Positions 33,595 to 42,263 of a stretch of DNA of 64,000 bases are shown here, in pieces. Where the stretch lies: positions 1 through 64,000 of the forward strand of contig CAKZTD010000189.1 in assembly GCA_937921595.1 (NCBI GenBank), given 5' to 3'. Under the pieces are notes generated by a model. That model did no database searches. It was given only the letters and a program-made list of their open reading frames with translations, and was not told the origin of the DNA. Source of the DNA: an uncultured Saprospiraceae bacterium. Lineage in GTDB: Bacteria > Bacteroidota > Bacteroidia > Chitinophagales > Saprospiraceae. Both the position numbers and the translations under genes were made by a program. Every line of letters begins with the position of its first letter. Positions within the stretch are counted from its first letter, which is position 1.

Positions 33595-34572
33595 TCACAA
33601 AATGACATTGAATAAATACCCAGAAATAATAATACAGAGCGTCACTACTCCGAAAAATATACCGATTAATTTCATCGTCATTACTTTCTTCAAAAGCATA
33701 GCTTCTGGTAAGGAAAGTCCGACCACGCCCATCATAAATGCAATGGCAGTTCCCAAGGGAATTCCTTTGGCTACCAAAACTTGAACAATAGGTAAAGTTC
33801 CAGCTGCATTAGAGTACATGGGTACCGCTAAAATCGTAGCCATCGGTACTGCAAATAAATTATCCTTGCCCATGTATTGTTCAAAAAATCCTTCAGGAAT
33901 ATAGCCATGCATCAAACCACCTATAGCAATACCAACGAGAACATAAAGCACTACATCTTTGAGGATATTTATTACTTCATTCCAGATGATTGGGAGCCGT
34001 TCTTTGAATGGAGTTTTTTCTTCAGCAAAAGCTTCTCCTTCTCTCTCGGCATTGGCAATGACTTCTTTTGTCCAAGCAGTCAGGAACTGTTCTAATTTGA
34101 ATTTACTCAAAATGATGCCTGCAGTCGTGCCCAACAAAACACCACTGAGGACATAGATCAAAGTTATTTTTATACCAAACAACCCTACAAATAAACCAAT
34201 CGCTACTTCATTCACCAATGGCGAAGTGATGAGAAAAGAAAAAGTGACTCCAAGTGGAATTCCTCCTCTCACAAAACCTATAAATAATGGAACGGAAGAA
34301 CAAGAACAAAAGGGAGTGACCACTCCAAAAAGAGCAGCCATTAAATATTCGAGTCCATAGAACTTATTGCGAGATAAAAAATTTCTTACTTTTTCTATCG
34401 GAAAATAACTGTTGACAATCCCCATCAAAAAGATGACAACAAAAAGCAATAATAATATTTTTACACTATCGTAAATAAAAAAATTAAGCGCTTCTGCCAA
34501 ATGTTGTCCATGTTTCATACCGAGCAAATCAAAGACGATCCAATCTGCCATTCTTTCTATCCATTCAAACAT
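33595..34572 (-). CDS. ArsP/DUF318-type permease (325 aa)
   Basis: Polytopic membrane protein with about eight to ten hydrophobic helices in two halves. It carries the family cysteine motif VVTPFCSCSSVPLF (C89, C91), the segment GGIPLGVTFSFLITSPLVNEVA, and in the second half MATILAVPMYSNAAGTLPIVQVLVAKGIPLGTAIAFMMGVVGLSLPEA, typical of the UPF0718/DUF318 permeases. Members include ArsP, which exports organoarsenicals, and putative Cu/Zn or metal-thiol exporters. A hydrophilic loop lies at about residues 170-200. Its start overlaps the OsmC stop by 8 bp, and the operon begins with a thioredoxin-like protein; this trio suggests a thiol- or metal-linked efflux system. The substrate cannot be told from sequence. 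Confidence 0.85.
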   Translation of the reverse strand: MFEWIERMADWIVFDLLGMKHGQHLAEALNFFIYDSVKILLLLFVVIFLMGIVNSYFPIEKVRNFLSRNKFYGLEYLMAALFGVVTPFCSCSSVPLFIGFVRGGIPLGVTFSFLITSPLVNEVAIGLFVGLFGIKITLIYVLSGVLLGTTAGIILSKFKLEQFLTAWTKEVIANAEREGEAFAEEKTPFKERLPIIWNEVINILKDVVLYVLVGIAIGGLMHGYIPEGFFEQYMGKDNLFAVPMATILAVPMYSNAAGTLPIVQVLVAKGIPLGTAIAFMMGVVGLSLPEAMLLKKVMTMKLIGIFFGVVTLCIIISGYLFNVIL

Positions 34573-34981
34573 AATCTTCTTTTTTCACTATTGAACCAGA
34601 AATGGAACAAGCTTTTTGCACTGTGTTGAAAATAGTTCCGAACTTCTCTACATTCTTTTTCAATAATTCAATCCTTAATTTTTCGTCCTTACTAAATATC
34701 GTCAGCTCATAACGAATGTCATCTATCCTAGGAGGCTTCTCCAATCGGGTAGCCCTTACTTTTATCTCTGCTTTATCATAATCAAAATGGAGCAAACTCG
34801 AAAATCGTTCAACGTTTTTCAATATACATGCAGCAAAGGAACTAAGAAATAACTCGGCAGGATTAGGAAGTTCGTTGGCTGTTTTTTCAGTAGTACCAAA
34901 AGCTATATTGGATTGCTTGATATTGAGATTAGCATCATTTTTTGAAACTGAATTTGCGGAGACTGAATATTCCATAATCAT
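34565..34981 (-). CDS. OsmC/Ohr-family thiol peroxidase-like protein (138 aa)
   Basis: OsmC-like fold with the two conserved cysteines: ELFLSSFAACILKNVERF (first Cys near residue 52) and VQKACSISGSI near the C-terminus (second Cys). The usual PxELxxxSLAxCxxxT block is present as NPAELFLSSFAACILKNV. OsmC proteins reduce organic hydroperoxides. The start at 34981 overlaps the preceding stop as ATGA; a second Met two codons on (34975) is also possible. Second gene of the thioredoxin-like/OsmC/permease operon. Confidence 0.85.
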   Translation of the reverse strand: MIMEYSVSANSVSKNDANLNIKQSNIAFGTTEKTANELPNPAELFLSSFAACILKNVERFSSLLHFDYDKAEIKVRATRLEKPPRIDDIRYELTIFSKDEKLRIELLKKNVEKFGTIFNTVQKACSISGSIVKKEDYV

Positions 34982-35229
34982 TGTTTTTTAACAGCTAACA
35001 AAGCTGTAAGCTCCGTTTTAGAAGGCACTCGTCCTTTAATCGCTATTTTTTCATCAATGACTATCACCGGTGTTGAGAGTACATTATATTTCATGATTTC
35101 TATGATGTCCTCGACCTTTTCTATCGTAGCTTCGATACCAGTTTCATTGACAACTGTTTCTACAAGAGCAGAGATCTGTTTACACTTTGGGCAACCGGTT
35201 CCCAAGATTTTTATACTTTTCATTTTCAT
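34978..35229 (-). CDS. Thioredoxin-fold redox-active disulfide protein (83 aa)
   Basis: Small thioredoxin-like protein with the active site TGCPKCKQ (C13, C16) after the first strand, and a cis-Pro segment STPVIVIDEKIAIKG. This is the redox-active disulfide protein 2 family, commonly encoded next to DUF318 permeases and arsenic genes. Cytoplasmic. First gene of the operon leading to OsmC (ATGA overlap) and the permease. Confidence 0.87.
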   Translation of the reverse strand: MKMKSIKILGTGCPKCKQISALVETVVNETGIEATIEKVEDIIEIMKYNVLSTPVIVIDEKIAIKGRVPSKTELTALLAVKKQ

Positions 35230-35276
35230 TTATTTTATCGTCAATCTTTATTTTCGATTGATTTTGTTAAAAAATA

Positions 35277-36101
35277 TTATCCAAGGGCAACATCCAAAGT
35301 CATCATCAAAGCAAAGCCAATTATTGCAAAAATTGTTGCCAAATCAGTGTTTCCTTCCTGATGTGATTCTGGGATCAATTCTTCGATGACCACAAAGATC
35401 ATAGCACCTGCCGCAAATGACAAAGCATAAGGCAAAATTGCCTGCATACTCATTACCAATAAAGCACCTAAAACTCCTGCAATAGGTTCTACCATTCCGG
35501 ATAACTGTCCGTAGAAAAATGATTTACGTCTGGACATTTTCTCTCTTCTCAATGGAACGGATACCGCAGTTCCTTCTGGGAAATTTTGCAAACCAATACC
35601 AATGGTCAAAGCAATAGCCGCACCCATTGTAGCTGATGGTATTCCGTATGCGACCGCTCCAAATGCTACTCCAATCGCTAAACCTTCCGGAATATTATGC
35701 AAGGTAATCGCCAAGACCAATAACACACTTCTATGCCAACTTGTAGAGATGCCTTCGGTTTTACTTTCATCCAGGCCAGGATGCAAATGCGGTAATATTT
35801 TATCTAAAACAGCCAAAAAAAAACCTCCGGAAAGAAAGCCAATCAGTGCAGGCACCCACACTGGCAGATCACTAACATGTTCTGCCATTTCTATGGCTGG
35901 AGCCAGTAAAGACCAAAAACTCGCTGCGATCATTATCCCTGCCGCAAAGCCTAGCATAGCATCCAAAATTCGTTGATTGAATGTTTTAAATAAAAAGACA
36001 ACTGCTGCCCCTAAAGCCGTAACGCCCCAAGTAAATAATGTAGCAAAAAGTGCTTGTATTGCAGGATGGAATTGTATCAAAAAGTCTTCAATAGCTTGCA
36101 T
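35277..36101 (-). CDS. ZIP-family metal transporter, GufA/ZupT type (274 aa)
   Basis: Eight membrane segments with the ZIP metal-site helices IV and [12 protein letters not shown] (H135, N136, E139) and [11 protein letters not shown] (Q172, N173, E176), where Gln replaces the more common His. A conserved [13 protein letters not shown] ends the barrel part, and a His-poor loop ([19 protein letters not shown]) lies between helices III and IV. It should import Zn2+ or related divalent metals. It ends 47 bp before the thioredoxin-like gene, so it could head that operon. A perfect palindrome 12 bp upstream of its start may be its operator. Confidence 0.87.
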   Translation of the reverse strand: MQAIEDFLIQFHPAIQALFATLFTWGVTALGAAVVFLFKTFNQRILDAMLGFAAGIMIAASFWSLLAPAIEMAEHVSDLPVWVPALIGFLSGGFFLAVLDKILPHLHPGLDESKTEGISTSWHRSVLLVLAITLHNIPEGLAIGVAFGAVAYGIPSATMGAAIALTIGIGLQNFPEGTAVSVPLRREKMSRRKSFFYGQLSGMVEPIAGVLGALLVMSMQAILPYALSFAAGAMIFVVIEELIPESHQEGNTDLATIFAIIGFALMMTLDVALG

Positions 36102-36113
36102 TTCTTATTTGGA

Positions 36114-36127
36114 TTTGATATATCAAA
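36114..36127 (-). promoter_or_regulatory. TTTGATATATCAAA palindrome, candidate operator of the ZIP gene
   Basis: A perfect 14-bp palindrome ending 12 bp before the ZIP start codon. The half-site spacing differs from the FNR-type boxes elsewhere in the window (TTGAT halves 2 bp apart rather than 4), so a different regulator, for example a metal sensor, is conceivable. Its position so close to the ATG suggests repression or overlap with the transcript start. Confidence 0.4.
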
Positions 36128-36175
36128 AACGTACAACTATCTCTACATAAAACAAGACCTTCCCTCTTACCCCTT

Positions 36176-36688
36176 CTAACTCTCAATAGAAACTGAAATC
36201 ACAGTATTTCCTTCTCCCGACATAACCGATACTGCCGTTTTATCTTTCTCCGCAGTTAAGTGTGCTCCTTTTGCTCCCATGGTAATGAGTGCATTAATTT
36301 TAAAGCCTTTACTTTTAAGTTCATCCCTATATTCTTTAAGGCCATTCTCAGGTACATTTTCATAAGAAACCGTCCAGGTTTTACCTTCCCCCATCTCAAT
36401 AGTGGATACATTTATTATTTCACCTTCATCAAAAGGAGGAACATAATCTGGAATTTCTTTAGGCCAGGTATTGACGGTTCCATCAACAGTATAACTACCA
36501 TCCTCGGTTTCGATGACCATTTTTTCATCATCAATATCTACATCAGCATCTTTACCAATGGCCTTTTCTATCATTTTTTCACCAGCTTTTTCGGATGATT
36601 TTTTACAGGAAAATGGCAGAATAACAAAAGTAAAAGCAAGCAAAAACAAAATAATTCGGATTATCATAAATGACTTTAAGTAGTTCAT
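36176..36688 (-). CDS. Lipoprotein of unknown function (170 aa)
   Basis: The start is placed at ATG 36688 (MNYLKSFMIIRIILFLLAFTFVILPFSC), with lipobox cysteine at residue 28; ATG 36667 would also keep the lipobox. The mature protein has a Lys/Glu/Asp-rich linker (KKSSEKAGEKMIEKAIGKDADVDIDDEK), then a beta-alpha domain with WTVSYENVPENGLKEYRDELKSKGFKINALI and a repeat-like end AEKDKTAVSVMSGEGNTVISVSIES. The last 100 residues resemble periplasmic proteins binding a helix-plus-strand partner. No family could be named. Same strand as the DUF6567 lipoprotein gene, 92 bp downstream of it. Confidence 0.7.
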   Translation of the reverse strand: MNYLKSFMIIRIILFLLAFTFVILPFSCKKSSEKAGEKMIEKAIGKDADVDIDDEKMVIETEDGSYTVDGTVNTWPKEIPDYVPPFDEGEIINVSTIEMGEGKTWTVSYENVPENGLKEYRDELKSKGFKINALITMGAKGAHLTAEKDKTAVSVMSGEGNTVISVSIES

Positions 36689-36780
36689 ATTGTTTATAAT
36701 TTTGAGACGATGGAAATTTATTTTATAATTAAGTACAGCATCGATTAAGAAGAAATTATTAAACACTATGCAAAAGCTTA

Positions 36781-37152
36781 TCACCTGACAAACTCAATAA
36801 CATGAGCACTAACTGTAATCGTTCTGGTATAATAAAAAGGAGGAACACCACCTATATGTTCTTCAGTAACAATATTGATTAGTGCTTTTGAATCAGCCAT
36901 GAGATTTGCATTATTCACCATATCAGCATAAGCATTTTCATATAATTGTTTCCGATTTTTGCCTCCAAAAAACAGTACATAATCTACCTCAGCACTTCCA
37001 GTGATTCTTTCCACTGTTTTATAATTATTTGTAGTAAGATGAACCTGAGTAGAATTTTGATTTAGATTGGCTACTAATGCATTATTGACCCCACAAGAAT
37101 TAAAAAAAAGCAGGGAGGTCAAAAGCATTATTGAAAATATTTTTTTTTTCAT
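36781..37152 (-). CDS. DUF6567-family lipoprotein (123 aa)
   Basis: Signal peptide MKKKIFSIMLLTSLLFFNSC with lipobox cysteine at residue 20. The mature domain (NSTQVHLTTNNYKTVERITGSAEVDYVLFFGGKNRKQLYENAYADMVNNANLMADSKALINIVTEEH and TITVSAHVIEF) has the DUF6567 pattern, a small outer-membrane or periplasmic fold also related to TRL-like proteins. An exact FNR-type palindrome lies 64 bp upstream with a TAATTTAC -7-like element in between, the best promoter architecture in this island. Function unknown. Confidence 0.75.
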   Translation of the reverse strand: MKKKIFSIMLLTSLLFFNSCGVNNALVANLNQNSTQVHLTTNNYKTVERITGSAEVDYVLFFGGKNRKQLYENAYADMVNNANLMADSKALINIVTEEHIGGVPPFYYTRTITVSAHVIEFVR

Positions 37153-37215
37153 AATTAATATTTTTTTTTAAATTGAAAGACAAGTGTAAATTATATCAAC
37201 TACATGAAATCTTTA

Positions 37216-37229
37216 TTGATTAACATCAA
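37216..37229 (-). promoter_or_regulatory. Perfect FNR-type operator upstream of the DUF6567 gene
   Basis: TTGAT-TAAC-ATCAA, an exact TTGAT-N4-ATCAA palindrome. Reading on the minus strand, TAATTTAC (similar to the -7 box TAnnTTTG) starts at 37193, about 30 bp from the operator centre, which places the operator near -41, the usual class II activator position. Confidence 0.7.
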
Positions 37230-37327
37230 TTGCTATTGTGATTTTTATTATGCTTTTCAAAATCACAAATCCACCATTCCGAATCAATAGTATCACCTTA
37301 CTTTGATTTTTCTATCCAAAACATTCA

Positions 37328-37341
37328 TTGATAAAAGTCAA
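37328..37341 (+). promoter_or_regulatory. FNR-type operator upstream of acetyl-CoA synthetase
   Basis: TTGAT-AAAA-GTCAA with a second TTGAT at 37350-37354, 22 bp after the first, identical in layout to the box at 31706-31719. Located 75-88 bp before the acetyl-CoA synthetase ATG. It and the perfect box at 37216 are divergent. Confidence 0.65.
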
Positions 37342-37415
37342 CAACCGCATTGATAAATATGAGTTTTTTTATGCCTCATACTAACTAAATTGAGTAAAGT
37401 AATAAAACAATCAAT

Positions 37416-39170
37416 ATGGCTCTCCCCCCTACTTTAAAAAAAGGAACTGACAGTTGGAAAATCAAACCCAACTTATATGATTACCAAACCGTCAGTAAAA
37501 ACTTTAGTTGGAAATCTGTAAAATCAGCATTGGCAGGTTTGCCAAAAGGAAAAGGAATCAACATTGCTTATGAAGCCGTGGATCGTCATGCTAATGCTGA
37601 TCTTGCCCATCATACCGCTATCCGTTGGATCAGTAAAAAAGGGGAAACCCAGGATATCACTTATCAGGAGTTAAAAGCACAAACCAATCGCTTTGCCAAC
37701 GTCCTTCAACAATTGAAAATAAAAAAAGGAGAAGCTGTGTTTTCTATGATGGGACGTATTCCCGAATTGTATTTCACAGCTTTAGGTACTCTAAAAAATA
37801 CGAGTATTTTTTGCCCACTTTTCTCTGCTTTTGGACCAGAACCCATCTTACAAAGAATGGGAAAAGGCAAGGCTACGGTCTTGGTCACCACCACCAAATT
37901 ATATCAAAGGAAAATAAACAACATCTTGGAGCAACTACCTTCTTTAAGGTATGTTTTATTGACAGATGCTGAAAAAGACCTGAACGAAAAAGTACTTTCT
38001 CTTTCTGCATTAATGGAAGAGGCTTCGCATGATTTTGAAATCCCACCAACAGATCCAAATGATCCCGCTTTATTACATTTCACAAGTGGTACCACAGGAA
38101 TGCCCAAAGGAGCAGTACATATTCACAATGCAGTTTTGACTCATTATATGACTGGGAAATACGTTCTTGATTTTCAAGAAGGAGATATCTTTTGGTGTAC
38201 CGCTGATCCGGGTTGGGTCACTGGAACTTCCTATGGAATCATTTCTCCACTACTTCATGGAGTAACGAATATTGTCGCTGAAGCGGAGTTTGATGCCATT
38301 CAATGGTTCGAAATTTTGCAGCGAGAAAAGATCAACATCTGGTATACCGCACCTACTGCCATCCGAAGATTGATGCGGCTTGAAATAAAACCTAAAGATG
38401 TTTTTGACCTCAGCGCCCTTCGGCTCATTCATAGTGTTGGCGAACCTTTAAATCCTGAAGCTATTCTTTGGGCTCAGGATGCTTTGGGCATGCCTATTCA
38501 TGACAATTGGTGGCAGACAGAAACCGGTGGTATCATGATTAGTAATTTTCCTTCTGTTGAGATTAGACCAGGATCTATGGGCTTGCCTCTACCAGGAATC
38601 GAGGTAGTTATTTTAAAAAATAATAAAGAAGAATGGCAAGAAATCGATACGCCAGATACCGTTGGCGAACTAGCATTAAAAGTAGGATGGCCTTCTATGT
38701 TTGTCGCTTATCTGGAAGAAGAAGAGCGCTATAAAAAATGTTTTTATGGTGATTGGTATTTGACGGGAGATCTCGCAAAGGTAGACCAAGACGGATACTA
38801 TTGGTTTGTTGGCAGGAGCAAAGATATCATCAAAACTTCTGGCCATATGGTCGGTCCATTCGAAGTAGAATCCGCTTTAATGGAACATGAAGCAGTTGCA
38901 GAAGCAGCTGTCATCGGTATCCCTGACGAAGTAGCTGGAGAGATCGTCAAAGCCTTTGTTTCACTTAACAAAAATTATATCTGGGATGAAAAATTAAGAT
39001 TAGAGCTCATTGGTTTTTGCAGAAAAAAATTAGGCGCTGCGGTAGCTCCGAAAGTCATCGATTGTATAGCAAATCTACCAAAAACAAAAAGCGGAAAAAT
39101 CATGCGTCGTTTATTAAAAGCTCGTGAATTGGGATTACCGGAAGGTGATACATCTACTTTAGAAAAATAA
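37416..39170 (+). CDS. acsA: Acetyl-CoA synthetase, AcsA type (584 aa)
   Basis: AMP-forming acetate-CoA ligase, adenylating acetate with ATP and transferring it to CoA. Adenylation core motifs: [17 protein letters not shown] (P-loop-like A3), [23 protein letters not shown] (A5), [38 protein letters not shown] (A7/A8) and the C-terminal [12 protein letters not shown] with the catalytic Lys whose acetylation controls such enzymes. Length and the NWWQTE motif fit the AcsA subgroup rather than longer Acs. It is the first gene of a run leading into pyruvate dehydrogenase subunits (9-bp gap to the next), so acetate and pyruvate both feed acetyl-CoA from one locus. Confidence 0.92.
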   Translation: MALPPTLKKGTDSWKIKPNLYDYQTVSKNFSWKSVKSALAGLPKGKGINIAYEAVDRHANADLAHHTAIRWISKKGETQDITYQELKAQTNRFANVLQQLKIKKGEAVFSMMGRIPELYFTALGTLKNTSIFCPLFSAFGPEPILQRMGKGKATVLVTTTKLYQRKINNILEQLPSLRYVLLTDAEKDLNEKVLSLSALMEEASHDFEIPPTDPNDPALLHFTSGTTGMPKGAVHIHNAVLTHYMTGKYVLDFQEGDIFWCTADPGWVTGTSYGIISPLLHGVTNIVAEAEFDAIQWFEILQREKINIWYTAPTAIRRLMRLEIKPKDVFDLSALRLIHSVGEPLNPEAILWAQDALGMPIHDNWWQTETGGIMISNFPSVEIRPGSMGLPLPGIEVVILKNNKEEWQEIDTPDTVGELALKVGWPSMFVAYLEEEERYKKCFYGDWYLTGDLAKVDQDGYYWFVGRSKDIIKTSGHMVGPFEVESALMEHEAVAEAAVIGIPDEVAGEIVKAFVSLNKNYIWDEKLRLELIGFCRKKLGAAVAPKVIDCIANLPKTKSGKIMRRLLKARELGLPEGDTSTLEK

Positions 39171-39179
39171 ATACCCCTT

Positions 39180-40172
39180 ATGGATACTACAAGTAAAGAT
39201 TTAAAAATTCAATTGCCAGAAAAAGAAAAGGCACTGGATTTATTATACCAAATGATTTTGATCCGGCGCTTTGAAGAACGTTCGGCTGCTTTATATACGG
39301 AGCAAAAAATCAGAGGTTTTCTGCATTTATATATTGGAGAAGAAGCCGTGGCTGTCGGGGTTATGGATGCCCTAAGCAAAGACGATGCAGTACTTGCTAC
39401 CTATCGCGAACACGGTCATGCACTTGCTCGTGGAATGTCTGCCGAATCTATCATGGCAGAGATGTATGGCAAAGTAGAAGGCTGTAGCCGAGGCAGAGGA
39501 GGCTCTATGCATTTATTTGACAAAGCTTTAAAATTCTATGGTGGAAACGCGATCGTTGGTGGGCATCTTCCTTTAGCTGTTGGAATGGCATTGGCCAATA
39601 AAATGCAAGGAAAGAATCACATTGCCGTTTGTTTTTTTGGAGAAGGAGCAGTAGCAGAAGGAGAGTTTCATGAATCCATGAACCTTGCCGCTTTGTGGCA
39701 ATTGCCTGTTTTATTTGTTTGTGAAAACAATTTATACGCGATGGGAACTGCTTTGGAGATATCCGAATCTGAAATGGATATTTATAAAAAAGCAGCTAGT
39801 TATAAAGTAGCCTCTAGTCCGGTAGACGGCATGGATGTACTTGCTGTACAAAAAGCTGCCAAAGCAGCAGTGGATTATATCAAATCCGGGAAAGGGCCTT
39901 ATTTACTCGAAGCAAAAACGTACCGTTTTAAAGCTCACTCTATGTTCGATGCTCAACTATATCGCCAAAAATCTGAAGTGGAAGAATGGAAAGAGAAAGG
40001 GCCTATTGTCACTTTTACCGAACGATTAAAAGCAGCACAATTACTCGACGATGATACGCTTTCTAATATTGAAACCCGAGTAAGAAAGGAGATAGAACAT
40101 GCGGTACAATTTGCAGAAGACGGAAATTTAGAACCACTTGAGGATTTGAAAAAATTTGTGTACTCAACTTAG
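39180..40172 (+). CDS. pdhA: Pyruvate (2-oxoacid) dehydrogenase E1 alpha subunit (330 aa)
   Basis: Thiamine-diphosphate-dependent E1 alpha chain. Key blocks: [73 protein letters not shown], and the ThDP-Mg motif [20 protein letters not shown] ending [10 protein letters not shown]. The motif has GEG where GDG is usual, a variant I associate with a PdhA/AcoA subgroup. [14 protein letters not shown] near 258-270 is the phosphorylation-loop region ([16 protein letters not shown]). Nine bp follow acsA. The partner E1 beta is not adjacent: a lipoprotein gene and 518 bp separate them. Confidence 0.92.
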   Translation: MDTTSKDLKIQLPEKEKALDLLYQMILIRRFEERSAALYTEQKIRGFLHLYIGEEAVAVGVMDALSKDDAVLATYREHGHALARGMSAESIMAEMYGKVEGCSRGRGGSMHLFDKALKFYGGNAIVGGHLPLAVGMALANKMQGKNHIAVCFFGEGAVAEGEFHESMNLAALWQLPVLFVCENNLYAMGTALEISESEMDIYKKAASYKVASSPVDGMDVLAVQKAAKAAVDYIKSGKGPYLLEAKTYRFKAHSMFDAQLYRQKSEVEEWKEKGPIVTFTERLKAAQLLDDDTLSNIETRVRKEIEHAVQFAEDGNLEPLEDLKKFVYST

Positions 40173-40690
40173 AAAACCTGGTCGTATAACTAAAAGTGTT
40201 GATGCTCTGAGAAGCTTACTCATAGGTAGGGGTATCCAAAAGAGGCATATAAAACGAAGCCACTTTTTTCTTCGATTCTTTTTTTCTGATACAAAAAGAA
40301 CCAAAAAAATCAAGGCTGTATACTTTTTTAAACGCAAAAATCAGTTCAAAATCCTAAATTCTAAATTCTAAAAACTCGGCTATGAGTTCTTTTTTCACAA
40401 ATGAATCAGTGATTATATTAGTTCCTGAAATAGTTCTTAGTATTGTGATGGCTCAAACAATTTATAATTCTTAACGGATCTTGAACTGATTTTTTCTAAA
40501 AAGTAAAAGGCCTATTCGAGTTTTGCCCTTAGTATCAGGAAATAATTTAATGAAAATATTTTTATAAAAATGGCTTCATAAAACAAATCTGAAATACATT
40601 ATTTTGAACAATCTGCAATGCAGATTTTATCCACCTTATTAACACATAAAAACACTATCGAAAATCTTAATCCATTTTAAAAATTTTATC
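40173..40690 (+). other. 518-bp gap inside the PDH cluster; hairpin and operator-like palindrome
   Basis: No gene is supported. TTCTTTTT (40276-40283) pairs with AAAAAGAA (40293-40300) to form a hairpin about 105 bp after pdhA that may end or slow the acsA-pdhA transcript. At 40610-40626 AATCTGCA-A-TGCAGATT is a perfect 8-1-8 inverted repeat 64 bp before the next ATG, so it may be the operator of the lipoprotein gene. Between them the sequence is A+T rich with short direct repeats (CTAAATTCTAAATTCTAAA near 40353). Confidence 0.5.
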
Positions 40691-41245
40691 ATGAAAATAT
40701 ATAAAATAATTTTAGCTTCATTAATAATCCTAGGCCTTTCTACTTGTTCAACTACTTCAACAATCACCAGCGAATATAAAAAAGGAAGTAGTCTCGATAT
40801 TTCTAAAACTTATCAATTATTAAAACAAGAGGACGATTTCTCTTATGGTGTAAATCCTATTCACCAACAGTATATTGAAAGTGCTATTACACAAAACATG
40901 ATGATGCTTGATTATAAATTAAGCTCGGAACCTGATCTGCTCGTTTCTTATTTTGTAAAAGAAAAACTAGTTCAGGAAAAAGAGATTAAATACCGAGGCT
41001 ATTATAACCAAGCAGGTCTTCCACTTTGGGAAAATGTCATCGAATATGAGGAAGGCACTTTGATTATTGATCTCATCAATCAAGATGACAATAAGGTCAT
41101 CTGGCATGGTGCAGCAGCAAGAAAAATCTCTGATAAATTGTCCAATGCTAAGGCTGAAGAAAATATTACAAAAACAGTACAATCACTCCTTCAACGATTC
41201 GATCAAGAAGTGATTTTTTCTGAAGGATTAACAAATACCAACTAA
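40691..41245 (+). CDS. DUF4136-family lipoprotein (184 aa)
   Basis: Lipoprotein signal [19 protein letters not shown] (lipobox Cys19), followed by [25 protein letters not shown] and the DUF4136 core: [28 protein letters not shown], then [31 protein letters not shown] and the terminal helix [17 protein letters not shown]4136 proteins are periplasmic or outer-membrane lipoproteins of unknown function. It ends 10 bp before the E1 beta gene, so they probably share a transcript, an odd position inside a metabolic cluster. Confidence 0.82.
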   Translation: MKIYKIILASLIILGLSTCSTTSTITSEYKKGSSLDISKTYQLLKQEDDFSYGVNPIHQQYIESAITQNMMMLDYKLSSEPDLLVSYFVKEKLVQEKEIKYRGYYNQAGLPLWENVIEYEEGTLIIDLINQDDNKVIWHGAAARKISDKLSNAKAEENITKTVQSLLQRFDQEVIFSEGLTNTN

Positions 41246-41255
41246 AAATAGTAGC

Positions 41256-42263
41256 ATGCTTGAAGTACAACAAGACACCATCGAAACCACTTATCGAGAA
41301 GCCATCCGAATGGCAATCCGAGAAGCGATGCAAAATGATGAACGTGTTTTTTTAATGGGCGAAGATGTAGGAAACTATGGTGGTTGCTTTGCAGTCAGCA
41401 TGGGATTACTCGAGGAATTTGGCCCGGAAAGAATCAGAGATACTCCCCTATCCGAATCCGCATTTGTAGGTATTGGAATTGGTGCCGCTTTAGCAGGTAT
41501 GAAACCCATCGTCGAAGTCATGACCGTCAATTTTAGTCTGCTCGCTTTGGATCAAATCATGAATAATGCGGCGACTCTACTGCACATGTCCGGAGGCTTG
41601 TTTAATGTTCCAGTGGTCATCCGAATGGCGACTGGAGGAGGCAAGCAATTAGCAGCTCAACACTCCCATAGTCTGGAAGGTTGGTATGCTCATATTCCAG
41701 GATTAAAAGTATTAACTCCTGCGACTTTGGAAGATGCACGATGGATGCTGGCTGCAGCACTTGAAGATCCTGACCCTGTTTTGATTTTTGAAAATTCTAC
41801 TTTATACAATAAAAAAGGAAGTATTTCTACTGAAGTAAACAAAGTTAATATTGACAAAGCCAGCGTCGTCAGAAACGGCAAAGACCTGAGCATCATAACT
41901 TACGGAATCGGACTCTCTAAATCTTTGGAAGCCGCAGAGATTTTAAAAAATGAAGGCATTGATGTGGAGGTGATCGATCTACGGATTTTAAGACCACTCG
42001 ACACCGAGACTATTATTCAATCTGTCAAAAAAACACATCGTGTATTGATCGTAGATGAAGGCTGGCGTAGCGGTGGTATCTCTGCAGAAATTAGCGCCCG
42101 AATCAACGAAAATGCGTTCTATGATCTGGACACTCCAGTGAGTCGACTTTGTGGAGAAGAAGTACCGATGCCTTATGCTAAACATTTGGAACATGCTTCA
42201 GTCCCTCAAATAGAAACAATTGTTAAACAATGCAAAAATATATTACAACATGAGCGAGTATAA
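41256..42263 (+). CDS. pdhB: Pyruvate (2-oxoacid) dehydrogenase E1 beta subunit (335 aa)
   Basis: Transketolase-like E1 beta chain that completes the E1 active site. Blocks: [108 protein letters not shown], and the C-terminal transketolase-like part ([46 protein letters not shown]). It overlaps the E2 start by 14 bp. Confidence 0.93.
   Translation: MLEVQQDTIETTYREAIRMAIREAMQNDERVFLMGEDVGNYGGCFAVSMGLLEEFGPERIRDTPLSESAFVGIGIGAALAGMKPIVEVMTVNFSLLALDQIMNNAATLLHMSGGLFNVPVVIRMATGGGKQLAAQHSHSLEGWYAHIPGLKVLTPATLEDARWMLAAALEDPDPVLIFENSTLYNKKGSISTEVNKVNIDKASVVRNGKDLSIITYGIGLSKSLEAAEILKNEGIDVEVIDLRILRPLDTETIIQSVKKTHRVLIVDEGWRSGGISAEISARINENAFYDLDTPVSRLCGEEVPMPYAKHLEHASVPQIETIVKQCKNILQHERV

Noticed and set aside
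39180-40172. GEG instead of GDG in E1alpha as a dead enzyme
   Set aside because: The rest of the ThDP motif is intact and, from memory, [13 protein letters not shown] occurs in a known subgroup, so activity is expected.
40156-40371. Open frame after pdhA
   Set aside because: It is out of frame with pdhA, begins inside its end, and encodes low-complexity basic text (FFLRFFFSDTKRTKKIKAVYFFKRKN) produced by an A/T hairpin.
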